Positions 32,201 to 42,243 are shown, counted from the first letter of the stretch. The stretch is 64,000 nt of DNA from Sphingomonas sanguinis (GCF_019297835.1 NZ_CP079203.1:2019001-2083000); one strand, 5' to 3'. Notes: generated by a model from the letters alone, not told the origin. Numbers and translations: made by a program.

Positions 32201-33511
32201 TCACAAATTCCGTATCCCCGGGGCCCCGCGCCCGGACAGCATCAGCTCGGTCAGTGCCCAGACCAGCGCATCCGCCCGGTCCGGCGAGCGGCCAGGCCCG
32301 TCATAGGCCCCCGCCACCCCCAGCCCGCACAGCTCATCCTCCAGCGCGGGGAAGCCTCGCGAATGCCATACCCTACCTTGCGCATAGAGAAAGGACACCG
32401 GCTCCGCCCGCGCCGCCTTTCCGATCGAGGCGTACACCAGATGCACCGGCAGGGTCGGATCAGCGAGCCGCAGCACGCTTTCCACCATGTCGCCACCCTG
32501 GTTGCGCTCGGCCACCACCCGGTCCGCGCGGTTACGCCGGGCACAGCCCGCCACCCGCGCGGCCCAGCCCTCCGGCGAAAGCCCGGCCTCGCTGGCGTCC
32601 TCCAGCACATAGCCATGCCCGTCGCGCCCCAGCCCGACCGCCACGATCCCGCAGGCATCGCCGCTGCTCGTCGCGGGCGGATCGACGCCGACCACGACCC
32701 GGTCGAGCGCGGGCACCGTCTTGGCCCGCTGCCGGTCGAGCAGTGCGCGGGGCCACAAGGCCCCCTCGCGGTCGTCGATCATCTCGCCGTCCAGTTCCTG
32801 CCGCCCCAGCCGCGTGTCGCCATATTGCGCCAGCATCGCGTCCTGGAAGCTGTCGGGCAGATGCGCGTTGTCGCTGGTCCGCCCGATCGTCTCCACGCAA
32901 TCGGGCAGCGCCATGACCTTGCGCATCAAGGGCGTCGCGCGCGGCGTGGTCGTGACCAGCACGCGCGGCCGCTCGCCCAGCCGGAGCGTCATCATCAGAT
33001 TGTCCCATCCGGCCTCCCCCTTCCATTTGCCCAGTTCGTCGCACCACGCCGCATGATGCTGCGGTCCGCGCAAAGCCTCGGGCGCGGCGGCCGAATAGGC
33101 GAAGCCGATCGCGCCCGACGCGAAATGCACCTGGCCCAGGCTTCCGATCCATTTGGGCGCTTCACCTTTCCGCGCCACCGCCAGCAGCCCGCTTTCGCCG
33201 CGCACCATCACCCGCTCGACATCGCGCAAGGTCGCGCCCATCAGCGCGATCCGTGCCCCCGGATGCTCGCGGGCGAGCGCACTCACCCACTCCGCCCCCG
33301 CACGCGTCTTGCCGAACCCGCGCCCGGCGCGGATCAGCCAGACCCGCCAGTCGCCCGGCGGCGCCACCTGTCCGTCATGCGCCCATAATTCCCATCGCTC
33401 GACCAGTTCGCGCTTCTGGGCGGCCGTCAGCACGGCCAGCGCTTGTTCGCGCACACCCGGCTCCAGCATCGCCAGCGTGGCGAGCCGCGTTGCCGCATCT
33501 TGTCCCGCCAT
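32201..33511 (-). CDS. Terminase large subunit (GTA gp2-like)
   Basis: A 436-residue packaging motor. The ATPase domain has Walker A LIRAGRGFGKTRAGAEW near residue 62 and Walker B near AAWCDELGKW. The nuclease domain shows the Asp cluster starting VVVGVDPPATSSGDACGIV. Start is ATG 33511, or an in-frame GTG at 33514 that overlaps the small terminase stop. It packages DNA into the head in a headful fashion, as in RcGTA. Confidence 0.92.
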   Translation of the reverse strand: MAGQDAATRLATLAMLEPGVREQALAVLTAAQKRELVERWELWAHDGQVAPPGDWRVWLIRAGRGFGKTRAGAEWVSALAREHPGARIALMGATLRDVERVMVRGESGLLAVARKGEAPKWIGSLGQVHFASGAIGFAYSAAAPEALRGPQHHAAWCDELGKWKGEAGWDNLMMTLRLGERPRVLVTTTPRATPLMRKVMALPDCVETIGRTSDNAHLPDSFQDAMLAQYGDTRLGRQELDGEMIDDREGALWPRALLDRQRAKTVPALDRVVVGVDPPATSSGDACGIVAVGLGRDGHGYVLEDASEAGLSPEGWAARVAGCARRNRADRVVAERNQGGDMVESVLRLADPTLPVHLVYASIGKAARAEPVSFLYAQGRVWHSRGFPALEDELCGLGVAGAYDGPGRSPDRADALVWALTELMLSGRGAPGIRNL

Positions 33512-33990
33512 CACGCCATCCCCTTCAACCGCCGCCGCGCCAGCCCATCGAGCGCGCGTTCCAGCGCCGCATCGGTTTCCGCCGCGTCGGCCCGTGCCGC
33601 TTCGCTCGCGCCGTCACCGGCCTTGGCCAGCGCATCGCGGCGTGCGAGCAGCTTCAGATAGAATTGCACCTCGGTGGCGCCGAGCGGCGGGGTGATGGAG
33701 AGGCCGGTGGTCCCCGCACCGGCCTCTCCGCCCTCCTCCCCGTCCTCAGCCGCCAACAGGGTCAGCATCCGGCGCAGCAGCCCTTCCTCGACCAGCGCGT
33801 GTGCTGCGCCGATCGCCGTGTCCCAGGCCTCGCCAAAGGCCCGGTCGCGCCCCCGCAAGGCGCGTGCAGCCCGCAGCGTCTCTCCTACCGCCCGTGCCGC
33901 CGCGCCTGCATCGGCGCTGACCGCCAGCGCCGCCAGGAATTGCCGTCGCCGCGCCAGCGTCCACCGCGCGCCCTCCCCCGTTCCGGCCAT
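33511..33990 (-). CDS. Small terminase-like protein (GTA gp1-like)
   Basis: A 159-residue helical protein beginning the head operon. I use ATG 33990 (MAGTGEGARWTLARRRQFLAAL); a GTG lies at 33996. LSADAGAAARAVGETLRAA-like residues suggest a helix-turn-helix, followed by acidic linker EDGEEGGEAGAG and a C-terminal helix that could contact TerL. Position before TerL and size support a gp1 role; similarity is weak by eye. Confidence 0.7.
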   Translation of the reverse strand: MAGTGEGARWTLARRRQFLAALAVSADAGAAARAVGETLRAARALRGRDRAFGEAWDTAIGAAHALVEEGLLRRMLTLLAAEDGEEGGEAGAGTTGLSITPPLGATEVQFYLKLLARRDALAKAGDGASEAARADAAETDAALERALDGLARRRLKGMA

Positions 33991-34177
33991 CCCCACTCCC
34001 CCCGAAACACCGAGCGCGAACCCGACCGCTCCCCCGGTCGCATCCGCCCCTCGATGTTCCCGTTATGTACCCATGGCGGTGGGGTTTGTATCCAACAAAC
34101 GAACCAGATGGGTTGGAGGCATAAAAGCGACTTGCCAGATGCGGACCGCATCGGCATTAGGCGGCCTTCCCGAGAGG

Positions 34178-34253
34178 GGGCGATTAGCTCAGTTGGTAGA
34201 GCGTCTCGTTTACACCGAGAATGTCGGCGGTTCGAGCCCGTCATCGCCCACCA
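34178..34253 (+). tRNA. tRNA-Val(TAC)
   Basis: The sequence begins gggcgat and ends atcgcccacca with CCA encoded. The anticodon stem-loop ctcgtttacaccgag gives anticodon TAC. The T arm is ggcggttcgagcccg. The GTA operon start lies 190 bases to the left on the opposite strand. Confidence 0.97.
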
Positions 34254-34360
34254 TCTTTCCAGAGACCTAATTGCCAGCTGAAATTGGCCTGCGGTTTTCT
34301 TTTCAAATTGTCTTCTGCTCGATGCTTGACCAAACATGGCGAGTCAGGGAGGCAATCAAG

Positions 34361-34891
34361 ATGCGTGAATTTCTGTTGTGGCTGCAGAGCCACGACAAAC
34401 TCGCAGGCTGGGCACAATTTGCTGGTGCCGTTCTGGCTTTGCTAGTCACGTATTTCACGGCTTTCATGCCGATTTGGCATCGCAAACGCCAGCTCCGAAA
34501 AGCTGCGGCTCGACTGCTCTCGCATGGGTATGAGGTCTTGGAGAGCTATCACAGAACGACGCCGAATTTTTTGCCGACATCACTTACTCTTCGCGCAGCC
34601 GCCCTCTCTTTCGGTGGGATCATCGACGAAATTGGACGCTTTCCGGTTTATGAATTGGACGATCAGGGTAGCCGGTCCTTGGCGCGCTATCTTGTCGCCA
34701 TGAATGGAACTCTCGTTGCCGCGCGATTTGTGATTGAAAATACGGCCAACGATCTCGGAAATCGCGAGGCGACCGAAGATGAACGAGATGTGCTAGTAGC
34801 ATTCCTCACCGACAGGCTCGAATTTGCCCGACAGATGCTCGCTGGCGAAGAACTGAAGCGGCCTGAATGGCCTACGCCTGACGGGCCATAA
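34361..34891 (+). CDS. Hypothetical membrane-anchored protein, AT-richer than its neighbours
   Basis: A 176-residue protein of unknown function. ATG 34361 is preceded by agggaggcaatcaag; the frame to 34271 is less likely. One hydrophobic helix near the N-terminus (LAGWAQFAGAVLALLVTYFTAFM, about 12-34) is followed by a cytoplasmic helical domain. Base composition is noticeably lower in GC than the surroundings, and it lies beside a tRNA gene, so it may be recently acquired. No family is recognised. Confidence 0.65.
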   Translation: MREFLLWLQSHDKLAGWAQFAGAVLALLVTYFTAFMPIWHRKRQLRKAAARLLSHGYEVLESYHRTTPNFLPTSLTLRAAALSFGGIIDEIGRFPVYELDDQGSRSLARYLVAMNGTLVAARFVIENTANDLGNREATEDERDVLVAFLTDRLEFARQMLAGEELKRPEWPTPDGP

Positions 34892-34920
34892 GATAATGCT
34901 TCTTAAAGTGGCAGAGCCGC

Positions 34921-34948
34921 TAGCTCCCCGGTTCGCACCGGGGAGCTA
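34921..34948. terminator. Bidirectional hairpin between convergent genes
   Basis: Perfect 11-bp arms tagctccccgg/ccggggagcta with a 6-base loop lie between the 3' ends of the hypothetical gene and the GH127 gene. No T-run follows, so termination is likely but not certain. Confidence 0.6.
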
Positions 34949-34954
34949 AGGAAC

Positions 34955-36901
34955 TCAAGCCAGCTTCCAATAGGTCGCATAACGCTGATGCGCGATCTGG
35001 TGATAGGGGATGAGCCGCACCTTCTGGCCGTCCGCCGCCGGGATGGTGAACTCCAGCGGCTTGCCGGTCGCGCTGATCGTCTTTGCCAGGGCATCCGGCT
35101 CACCCGACAGCGTCGGGGCCTGAAACGGCGTGTCGTTATACTCGCCGTACTTCCGCTCGCTGACGATGATGTCCGCGCCCGGGGCCAGCCCCTCGCGGCC
35201 TAGCGCGCCCGCCAGCACCAGCGGGCCATAGGTGAAGGCGACGATCTCGGGCGTGGCGGGGGCGCTCTCGACGGCGGGCTCCATGACCATACGCCATTCG
35301 ACCGTGTCGCCGGTCTTCCATGTCCGGGTCAGTTCGGCATAGCAGCCGGGCTTGTCCGAACGCTGCACCTCCGCGCCGTTGACCAGCAGGGTCGCGGTGC
35401 GGCTCCATTTGGGGTGGCGCAGCTTCAGGGTCAGCTCGGTCGGCTGGCGCAATTTCCAGCGAAACTGGGTGTTCGCCGCCTCGGGGAAGTTCGTCGCCTG
35501 GGTCAGCGACGCCCCCTTGTCGGCCCAGGTCACGGTCGAGGGGATGAACAGGTTCACGTACAGCGCACGGTCGTCATGGAAGTAGATCGAGTCGCGATAC
35601 TTCACATGATTTTCCATGCCCGTACCGGTGCAGCACCAGAAGCTGTCCTCGGGCGTGTGGTACAGCTTCATGTAGCCCGGCCGCGCACCCTGGAAATAGG
35701 TCGCCATGCCCGAGTCCGGGTCCTGCGAAGCGAGGATGCCGTTGTAGAGCGTGCGCTCGTAATAATCGGCATAGTCCGCCTGCGGGTCGCGCAGGAACAG
35801 CGCGCGGGTCAACTTCAGCATGTTGTGCTGGCAGCAGGTTTCCGACCCCTTGGCCGAGAACACATGCTTGTCGAAATCCGCCATGGCGAAGAAATGCTCG
35901 CCATCGCCGTGGCCGCCGGTGGCGAAGGCGCGGGTATGCGCGACCGTGCGCCAGAAAAAGGCGGCGGCGTTGTGATAGGCATCGTCGCCATTCGCCTCAT
36001 AGACGCGCTGGAAACCGATGATCTTCGGGATCTGGGTGTTGGCGTGCATCCCGTCGAGATAGTCGCGGCCCTGGCCCAGCGGCTTCATCACCGCCTTTTG
36101 CGAGAAGCGTTCGGCAAGGCGGCGATAGTCGTCCTTGCCGGTCATGAAATACAGATCGGCATACACTTCGTTCATGCCGCCATATTCGGTCTCCAGCATC
36201 GTCTCGAACTGCGCATCCGACAGCGGCTTGGTGGCGACGACGCCCCAATCGGCCAGCCGGATCAGCACCGGCCGCGCCGCCTCGCTCCCCGCCAGCTGCA
36301 CCGCATCGCGCAGGCCCGCATAGACCTTGTGCAGCGTGTACCAGGGCACACCGGTGATCGGTTCGCCGCGCAGATGCGCCGCGACCAGTGCCGCCCCCTT
36401 CGGAAAGGCGCAGACCAATCCGCTGCCCGCCGCCTGCTGGCACGCGGCCAGCTCGTTCGCGATATAGTCGATGCGCTGGCGGTAGCGCTTGTCCTTGGTC
36501 GCGCGGTACGCCAGCGCGCAGGCTGAGAGATAATGGCCCAGTGTGTGGCCATGGCAGTTGATGTCGGCCCACTGCGCCTCCGACTCCCAGCCGCCATAGA
36601 CCGGCGCCTTGGGCTTCAATCCGGCATTAGTGCGGAAATTGGCCAGCATCCGGTCGGGTTGCAGGCGCATCAGATACGCCTCGGTCATCTTCTGCGCGTG
36701 GAGGAAGGGGCTGTCGGCCAGCGTGACGTCGGCCATGTCGAAGGGCTGGACCGCGTTGACGGGCATGGGCGCTGCAGGCTTCGCGCCGTTCTGCGCCCAG
36801 GCGGAGGCGGGCATCACCGCCCCCCATCCGGTCGCCAGGGCACCGATACTGGCCGTGGCAAGGACTTGACGCCGCGACGGGGCGGGACAGCATGAAGGCA
36901 C
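34955..36901 (-). CDS. GH127-family glycoside hydrolase (probable beta-L-arabinofuranosidase)
   Basis: A 648-residue secreted hydrolase. The N-terminus SRRQVLATASIGALATGWGAVMPASAWA is a likely twin-arginine signal. The body is an (alpha/alpha)6 barrel with NCHGHTLGHYLSACALAYRA. The Cys cluster in GSETCCQHNMLKL and SFWCCTGTGMENHVKY provides the catalytic and zinc-coordinating residues of GH127, where a Cys acts as nucleophile and a Glu (here in SETCC) as acid/base. The C-terminal part is beta-rich. It probably releases L-arabinose from plant-derived glycans in the periplasm. A LacI-type operator candidate lies just upstream. Confidence 0.87.
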   Translation of the reverse strand: MPSCCPAPSRRQVLATASIGALATGWGAVMPASAWAQNGAKPAAPMPVNAVQPFDMADVTLADSPFLHAQKMTEAYLMRLQPDRMLANFRTNAGLKPKAPVYGGWESEAQWADINCHGHTLGHYLSACALAYRATKDKRYRQRIDYIANELAACQQAAGSGLVCAFPKGAALVAAHLRGEPITGVPWYTLHKVYAGLRDAVQLAGSEAARPVLIRLADWGVVATKPLSDAQFETMLETEYGGMNEVYADLYFMTGKDDYRRLAERFSQKAVMKPLGQGRDYLDGMHANTQIPKIIGFQRVYEANGDDAYHNAAAFFWRTVAHTRAFATGGHGDGEHFFAMADFDKHVFSAKGSETCCQHNMLKLTRALFLRDPQADYADYYERTLYNGILASQDPDSGMATYFQGARPGYMKLYHTPEDSFWCCTGTGMENHVKYRDSIYFHDDRALYVNLFIPSTVTWADKGASLTQATNFPEAANTQFRWKLRQPTELTLKLRHPKWSRTATLLVNGAEVQRSDKPGCYAELTRTWKTGDTVEWRMVMEPAVESAPATPEIVAFTYGPLVLAGALGREGLAPGADIIVSERKYGEYNDTPFQAPTLSGEPDALAKTISATGKPLEFTIPAADGQKVRLIPYHQIAHQRYATYWKLA

Positions 36902-36955
36902 CGATCTTCTCCGACTATTCTATTTTTCAGCAGTTTGCGTCGCACGGCCTAAATC

Positions 36956-36969
36956 CGCAAACGTTTTCG
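36956..36969. promoter_or_regulatory. LacI-type operator candidate upstream of GH127
   Basis: The near-palindrome cgcaaacgttttcg has a CG centre and 6 of 7 symmetric positions, the general form of LacI-family operators, in the AT-richer gap before the glycosidase gene. No LacI-family regulator is present in the window, so this is tentative. Confidence 0.35.
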
Positions 36970-37032
36970 AGCCCGAACGCGAAATTTGCGTCCCGGCGAC
37001 CGCCGAATAGCGTTTATTTGTCGGACAGCCGA

Positions 37033-37551
37033 TCAGCCGGCTCGGCGGAACAGCAACCGGTCGAAGCTCCAGTGGAGAAGCGCCCCGATCGCGACGCCCA
37101 GCAGCACTTCCTGCGCGCGGGCGAGTGCGGAGACCAGGATCGTACCGCCCGGCGGCACGGTCAGCAGGACGATGACCGAGGTCCACATGCACACCCGCAA
37201 TTCGGTGCGGATCCGGGCGATGGCGGCGGTGACGCCGACCGCCACCGCCAGCATCGCCACCGCCCCCGCACCGGGCATGGCGAAGGCGACGAGCAGCGCC
37301 ACCGCCACGCCGATCAGCGTCGCGACGATCCGCCAGCCGAGCGAGCGATGCGTGTCGCCTAGCCGGTCCTGCGAGACGACCAGCGCCGACACGCTCGCCC
37401 AGACCGGATGGTCGAGGTGCAGCCGGTCGGCGATGCTGAGCGCCAGCACCGCCGCGCCGGTACAGCGCGCGACGAAGGCGAGGCCACGCACCGTCTCCTC
37501 GCGCGAGACATGCGTCGTCACCCAGCTTCGCAGGGCGGGCGGCGGCGTCAC
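37033..37551 (-). CDS. FUSC-family inner membrane protein
   Basis: A 172-residue hydrophobic protein with about 4-6 membrane segments, including [39 protein letters not shown] and [15 protein letters not shown]. The HPxWAxxSALVV and [21 protein letters not shown] pattern belongs to FUSC-like proteins related to aromatic acid exporters, usually much longer. Its ATG overlaps the poxB stop (ATGA), so the two are cotranscribed. It may export weak acids. Confidence 0.75.
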   Translation of the reverse strand: MTPPPALRSWVTTHVSREETVRGLAFVARCTGAAVLALSIADRLHLDHPVWASVSALVVSQDRLGDTHRSLGWRIVATLIGVAVALLVAFAMPGAGAVAMLAVAVGVTAAIARIRTELRVCMWTSVIVLLTVPPGGTILVSALARAQEVLLGVAIGALLHWSFDRLLFRRAG

Positions 37552-39272
37552 CGGAAGAGGTTGGCCCGTGCCAGTTCCAGCACCTCGTCCCCACGACCGC
37601 TCAGCACCGCGCGCGCGGCATAGAGGCTGAACCCCTTGATCTGCTCGGCCTGGATTTTGGGCGGCATGATGAGTTCCTGCGTCTCGGTCACGACATCGAC
37701 AAGCGCGGGGCCATCATGCGCGAACGCCTCGCGCAGCGCCCCCTCCAGCGCGTCGGAGCGGGTGACGCGCACGCCGAAATAGCCCATCTCCCGCGCGATC
37801 GCGCCGAAGTCCGGGTTCTGGAGCGAGACATTGTCGTCGACATAACCGGCCGCCTTCTGCTCCAGCGCGACGAAGCCCAAGGTCGAATTGTTGAAGACGA
37901 CGATCTTGACCGGCAGCTTCATCTGCACGGCGGTCAGCATGTCGCCCATCAACATGGTCAGCCCGCCGTCACCCGACATCGACACGACCTGCCGCCCCGG
38001 ATAGGCGCCCTGCACGCCCAGCGCCTGCGGCAGGGCATTGGCCATCGAGCCATGGTTGAACGAGCCTATGATCCGCCGCTTGCCGTTCATCGTCAGATAG
38101 CGCGCCGCCCACACGGCGGGCGTGCCGACATCGGCGGTGAAGACGGTATCCTCGTTCGCGAGGCGGTCGATCGTCCGCGCCACGAATTGCGGATGCAGTG
38201 GCTTGTCGCCGTCGCGCGGGGTGGCGAGGTCGTCCAGCCCTTTGCGCGCATCGCGATAATGCGCGCGCGCCTTTTCGAGGAAGTGGCCGTCCCGCTCGCC
38301 CGCGATCAGCGGGATCAGTCCGCGCGCCACCTCGGCCACGTCGCCGACCACGCCCAGGTCGAGCGGCACGCGCCGCCCCAGCGCGCTCGGGTCGCGGTCG
38401 ACCTGCACGACCTTCGCCTTTTCGGGATAGAAGTTGCGATAGGGGAAGTCGGTGCCCAGCATCAGCAGCGTGTCGCACTCCATCATCGCGTGATAGCCCG
38501 ATGAAAAGCCGATCAGCCCGGTCATGCCGACATCATAGGGGTTGTCGTATTCGATCCATTCCTTGCCCCGATAGGCATGGACGATCGGCGCCTGTAGTGC
38601 CTTGGCCAGCGCGACCACCTCGTCATGTGCGCCCGCCGTGCCCGAACCGCACAGCAGCGTCACCGCCTTCGACCCGTTGAGCAGCCCGGCGATCTTGGCC
38701 AGTTCGTCCTGCTGCGGCACGAGGCGCGGGGTGGCGAGCGGCGGGAAGGCGACGCTGCGCGTCTCCGGTGCGGGCTTCAGCGCGACATCGCCGGGGATGA
38801 CCAGCACCGCCACGCCGCGCTTGCCGATCGCGGTACGGATCGCGCGGTGGAGCAGTTCGGGCATCTGGCGCGGATCCTGCACCATTTCGCAGAAATGGCT
38901 GCATTCGCGGAACAGCTCGGTGGGATGCGTTTCCTGGAAATAGTTGAGGCCGATCTCGCTCGACGGGATATGCGCGGCGATCGCCAGCACCGGCACATGA
39001 TTGCGGTGGCAGTCGAACAGCCCGTTGATGAGGTGAAGATTGCCCGGCCCGCAGCTGCCCGCGCACACCGCGAGCGCGCCCGTCGCCGCCGCTTCCGCCC
39101 CGGCGGCGAAGGCACCGGCTTCCTCGTTGCGGACATGCATCCATTGAATGGTGCCCGACTTGCGGAGCGAGTCGTTAAAGGCGTTCAGGCTGTCGCCCGT
39201 CACGCCCCAGATCCGCTCGACGCCCGCTTCGACCAGCGTGCGGTTCAAAAGATCGGCGATCGTCTCGGCCAT
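37548..39272 (-). CDS. poxB: Pyruvate dehydrogenase (quinone), PoxB-type
   Basis: ThDP- and FAD-dependent enzyme of 574 residues that oxidatively decarboxylates pyruvate to acetate and CO2, feeding electrons to ubiquinone at the inner membrane. The length equals E. coli PoxB (572). The conserved Glu that activates ThDP lies in [14 protein letters not shown], the substrate loop in [13 protein letters not shown], and the ThDP-Mg motif [17 protein letters not shown] to NN near residue 435. It is followed by a coupled FUSC gene. Acetate/weak-acid export is a possible link. Confidence 0.93.
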   Translation of the reverse strand: MAETIADLLNRTLVEAGVERIWGVTGDSLNAFNDSLRKSGTIQWMHVRNEEAGAFAAGAEAAATGALAVCAGSCGPGNLHLINGLFDCHRNHVPVLAIAAHIPSSEIGLNYFQETHPTELFRECSHFCEMVQDPRQMPELLHRAIRTAIGKRGVAVLVIPGDVALKPAPETRSVAFPPLATPRLVPQQDELAKIAGLLNGSKAVTLLCGSGTAGAHDEVVALAKALQAPIVHAYRGKEWIEYDNPYDVGMTGLIGFSSGYHAMMECDTLLMLGTDFPYRNFYPEKAKVVQVDRDPSALGRRVPLDLGVVGDVAEVARGLIPLIAGERDGHFLEKARAHYRDARKGLDDLATPRDGDKPLHPQFVARTIDRLANEDTVFTADVGTPAVWAARYLTMNGKRRIIGSFNHGSMANALPQALGVQGAYPGRQVVSMSGDGGLTMLMGDMLTAVQMKLPVKIVVFNNSTLGFVALEQKAAGYVDDNVSLQNPDFGAIAREMGYFGVRVTRSDALEGALREAFAHDGPALVDVVTETQELIMPPKIQAEQIKGFSLYAARAVLSGRGDEVLELARANLFR

Positions 39273-39404
39273 GGTTCGTTTCCCTCACTATCGACGGGGC
39301 CGGTGCCCGTCATGCTGCAAGAGCGAAACGATCCGGGGTACGAATGGCTTCGCACCCCGGAGATGAACTTCTTTTAAGATGGCCGAACCGTCCCGCGATC
39401 GGGA

Positions 39405-41147
39405 TCAGAACAGCCCGTCGTCATCATCGTCGAACGTGACCGCCGCGACCGTCGCGACCGGCTCCATGCCGGGCAGCAGATAGGCTGCGTGGATCAGCCG
39501 TTCGGACGCCATGGTGTAGAGGCTGGCCGCCCAGGGCATCCATTCGGCCAGCACGGCCTCGTCCGCCGCGGTCAGTTCGGCGCCTTCCGGACCTTCGGGC
39601 GCGACCTGGTCTGCATAGAGGATCAACTCCTGCGCGACCCCGCACAGCGTCTCCACGAAATCGCGCTGCTGGCCCAGATCGCTCGCGCTGGCCTGAAGCG
39701 AGGTGACGATCCGCTCGGCATCGCCGCCGCCCTTGACCATGGCACCCGCCGAACTTTCGCAGGCGCGGCGGACGACCGACAGCGCCTCCTGCAGCGCACC
39801 GCGCGTGTCGCCGTTTTCGCCATGCGTGCCGTCCTGCTGGACCAGATCGATCCCGCTCAACACGCCGATCAGCGATCCGACCGCCAAGCTCAGCTGGTCG
39901 AGTCGGCTGGCGCAGGGCGCGACCTCCTTGGCGATCACCGCCACCGCGCGGCCCAGGGCGCCATGACGACGACACAGCAGCTGGGTGTTGGTCGAGATGT
40001 CCTGCACATTGACCGCGATATTGCGGATACGGCTCAACCCCTCGGTCAGGTCGGCCAAAGTGCGGCTGACGAAACCTGTCAACTCGGCGAGATGGCCGTC
40101 GGCGTCGCACAGCTGGTCGGTGACGTTACCCAGCGTCGAAATGCCATGCTCCAGCCGGAACAGCAGCTGGCCGTCGTCGCCGCCCTGCGCACCCAGCAGG
40201 TCGCGCAAATGGTCGGTCAGCGGAGCGAGCCGTTCCAGCGAGGTGACGATCGAGGCGATCTCGCGCCCGAACTCGTCCGCCATCGCGTTCAGCTGCGCGG
40301 CGACCAGCCGGGCCATATGCGCCTTCGCCCCCTCGGGCACGCCGCCATTCGCATCCTCGGTCGCGACCCGGCGCAGCATGGCGATGGCGTGCTCGGCACG
40401 CTGGCGCACGCTGTCGCCGATCTGAATCGCGCCCAGGATGCGGGCGACCTCGCCCTGCACGGTGCGGACGATGCCGCCGACCTCGTCGGTCATGCGCATC
40501 ACCGATTCTATATGATCCTGAAGCGCATTGGCGTTGGCGGTCAGCTCGGCGGGCACGGTGGCCCCGGCTCGGTCGCATTCGGTCGCGAGCAGGCGGTCGG
40601 CCTGCTGCACGTCGCCCACGACCCGGCCGAACTGGTCCAGCTGCCGCTCGATCTGGCGCAGTTCCTGGCGGCCCGTGGTCAGCTTTTCGTCCATGCCGAC
40701 GACGAAGTTGAAGAACGCCGCCTCGCCCGACGAGGCGATCTTGATGTTCATCCCATAGATGCCGAGCAGCTTCAGGATGGTGCTGACCTCGTTCAACAGG
40801 CCGCGCAGTTCGCGGGTGCGGCCGGTCAGCGTTTCGACCTCGATCGCGCGTCGCTTCTGGATGATCGGCAGGGTGATGAGGCGATAGGCGACGTCGCGCA
40901 GCCGCGACACCGCCACACCGGCGGTGTCGTGCGACAGGTCCTGGCGGATGCTCGACAGCCCCTGCGCCATGCCGTCGATCGTGCCGATCGCGGTGGCCAG
41001 CGTCTCCCCGGTCTCGCGAAATGCGTCCTCCAGGCCGCCCATGCGATCCTGCACCTGCTGCGCCAGCGCCGCGAAGGAGGTGGTGGACGCGAGCATGTCG
41101 CGGGTCAGCGGGGCCGCGTTGTCGGTATCTATCCGTGCCACAAACAT
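39405..41147 (-). CDS. Coiled-coil protein of the chemotaxis operon, unknown function
   Basis: A 580-residue protein, last gene of the che operon. ATG 41147 (MFVARIDTDN) has aagga upstream; the frame to 41300 is an artefact of cheB. There is no membrane segment. The sequence is heptad-rich and helical throughout, with short motifs typical of MCP-like or HAMP-coupled proteins (GETLATAIGTIDGMAQGLSSI, QELRQIERQLDQFGRVVGDV, NTQLLCRRHGALGRAVAVI) but no clear signalling hairpin. It ends with an acidic tail DDDDDGLF. It may be a scaffold or signalling adaptor for the array. Confidence 0.7.
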   Translation of the reverse strand: MFVARIDTDNAAPLTRDMLASTTSFAALAQQVQDRMGGLEDAFRETGETLATAIGTIDGMAQGLSSIRQDLSHDTAGVAVSRLRDVAYRLITLPIIQKRRAIEVETLTGRTRELRGLLNEVSTILKLLGIYGMNIKIASSGEAAFFNFVVGMDEKLTTGRQELRQIERQLDQFGRVVGDVQQADRLLATECDRAGATVPAELTANANALQDHIESVMRMTDEVGGIVRTVQGEVARILGAIQIGDSVRQRAEHAIAMLRRVATEDANGGVPEGAKAHMARLVAAQLNAMADEFGREIASIVTSLERLAPLTDHLRDLLGAQGGDDGQLLFRLEHGISTLGNVTDQLCDADGHLAELTGFVSRTLADLTEGLSRIRNIAVNVQDISTNTQLLCRRHGALGRAVAVIAKEVAPCASRLDQLSLAVGSLIGVLSGIDLVQQDGTHGENGDTRGALQEALSVVRRACESSAGAMVKGGGDAERIVTSLQASASDLGQQRDFVETLCGVAQELILYADQVAPEGPEGAELTAADEAVLAEWMPWAASLYTMASERLIHAAYLLPGMEPVATVAAVTFDDDDDGLF

Positions 41148-41160
41148 CTGTCGTTCCTTC

Positions 41161-42243
41161 TTAGCGGGCCGTGGCGTGGAGCAGTTCGCGTGCGACGCTG
41201 CCCAGCGGGATGATCTTGTCGTGCGCGCCGCGCGCGATCGCTTCCTTGGGCATGCCGAACACGACCGAGGTCGCCTCGTCCTGCGCAAAGGTGCGCGCAC
41301 CCGCCTGTTTCATCTCCAGCAGGCCGCGCGCGCCGTCGTCGCCCATGCCGGTCAGGATGATACCGACCGCATTGGACCCGGCATTGCGCGCCGCCGAGCG
41401 GAACAGCACGTCGACCGAGGGGCGATGGCGCGACACCAGCGGCCCTTCGCGCACCGATACGACATAGCGCGCGCCCTGCCGCTCCAGCATGGTGTGGCGC
41501 AGGCCGCCCGGCGCGATCAGGACGCGGCCGCGCATCACCGTATCGCCGTCCTCGGCCTCCTTGACGTCGACCTCGCACAGCCCGTCGAGCCGCTTGGCGA
41601 AGGCGCGGGTAAAGCTCTCCGGCATATGCTGGACGATGACGATGCCCGGCGAATTGGCGGGCAGCGCCTCCAGCACCTCGCGCAGCGCTTCGGTCCCGCC
41701 GGTGGACGCGCCGATGCACACCACCATCTCGGTCGTGCGGCTCATCGCGCGGCCGGTCGGCGGCGGCAGGACGGCGTCGGCGGTCAGCTTCTGCGCGGGG
41801 TTCAGCTTGACCTGGGAGCGCCGCGCGCCGAGCCGGGCCTTGGCCGCGCCCTTCACCGTCTCGCGGATCATCATATGCGCTTCGTTCAGGTGATCGGCGA
41901 CGCCGACGCGCGGCTTCAGGATGACGTCGACCGCCCCGGCCTCCAGCGCCTGGAGCAGCGTCTCCGACCCTTCCTCGACCAGCGAGGAGCACATCACCAC
42001 CGGCAACGGGCGCTGCGCCATCAGCTTGCGCAGGAAGGTGATGCCGTCCATGCGCGGCATCTCGACGTCCAGCGTGATGACGTCGGGCACTTCTTCCTGA
42101 ATATAGCGGGCAGCGGCGAAGGGATCGGCAGCGGCGGCGATCACCTGGATCTCGGGATCGGCGGACAGGATCGCGGTCATCGCCTGACGGACGCTGGCGC
42201 TGTCGTCGATCACCAGCACGCGGACTTTGCTCATGGCCGTCAA
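41161..42243 (-). CDS. cheB: Chemotaxis response regulator protein-glutamate methylesterase CheB
   Basis: A 360-residue (357 from the internal ATG at 42234) enzyme that removes methyl groups from MCPs and deamidates glutamines. The receiver domain has DDSASVRQ and the phospho-accepting Asp in [12 protein letters not shown]. The methylesterase domain has the catalytic Ser in [10 protein letters not shown], His in [10 protein letters not shown] and Asp in [10 protein letters not shown]. The upstream ATG overlaps the cheR stop. Confidence 0.94.
   Translation of the reverse strand: MTAMSKVRVLVIDDSASVRQAMTAILSADPEIQVIAAAADPFAAARYIQEEVPDVITLDVEMPRMDGITFLRKLMAQRPLPVVMCSSLVEEGSETLLQALEAGAVDVILKPRVGVADHLNEAHMMIRETVKGAAKARLGARRSQVKLNPAQKLTADAVLPPPTGRAMSRTTEMVVCIGASTGGTEALREVLEALPANSPGIVIVQHMPESFTRAFAKRLDGLCEVDVKEAEDGDTVMRGRVLIAPGGLRHTMLERQGARYVVSVREGPLVSRHRPSVDVLFRSAARNAGSNAVGIILTGMGDDGARGLLEMKQAGARTFAQDEATSVVFGMPKEAIARGAHDKIIPLGSVARELLHATAR

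Noticed and set aside
20419..33990. Active temperate prophage
   Set aside because: Structural and packaging genes only; no integrase, repressor, replication or lysis genes, and the short tape measure fits a gene transfer agent.
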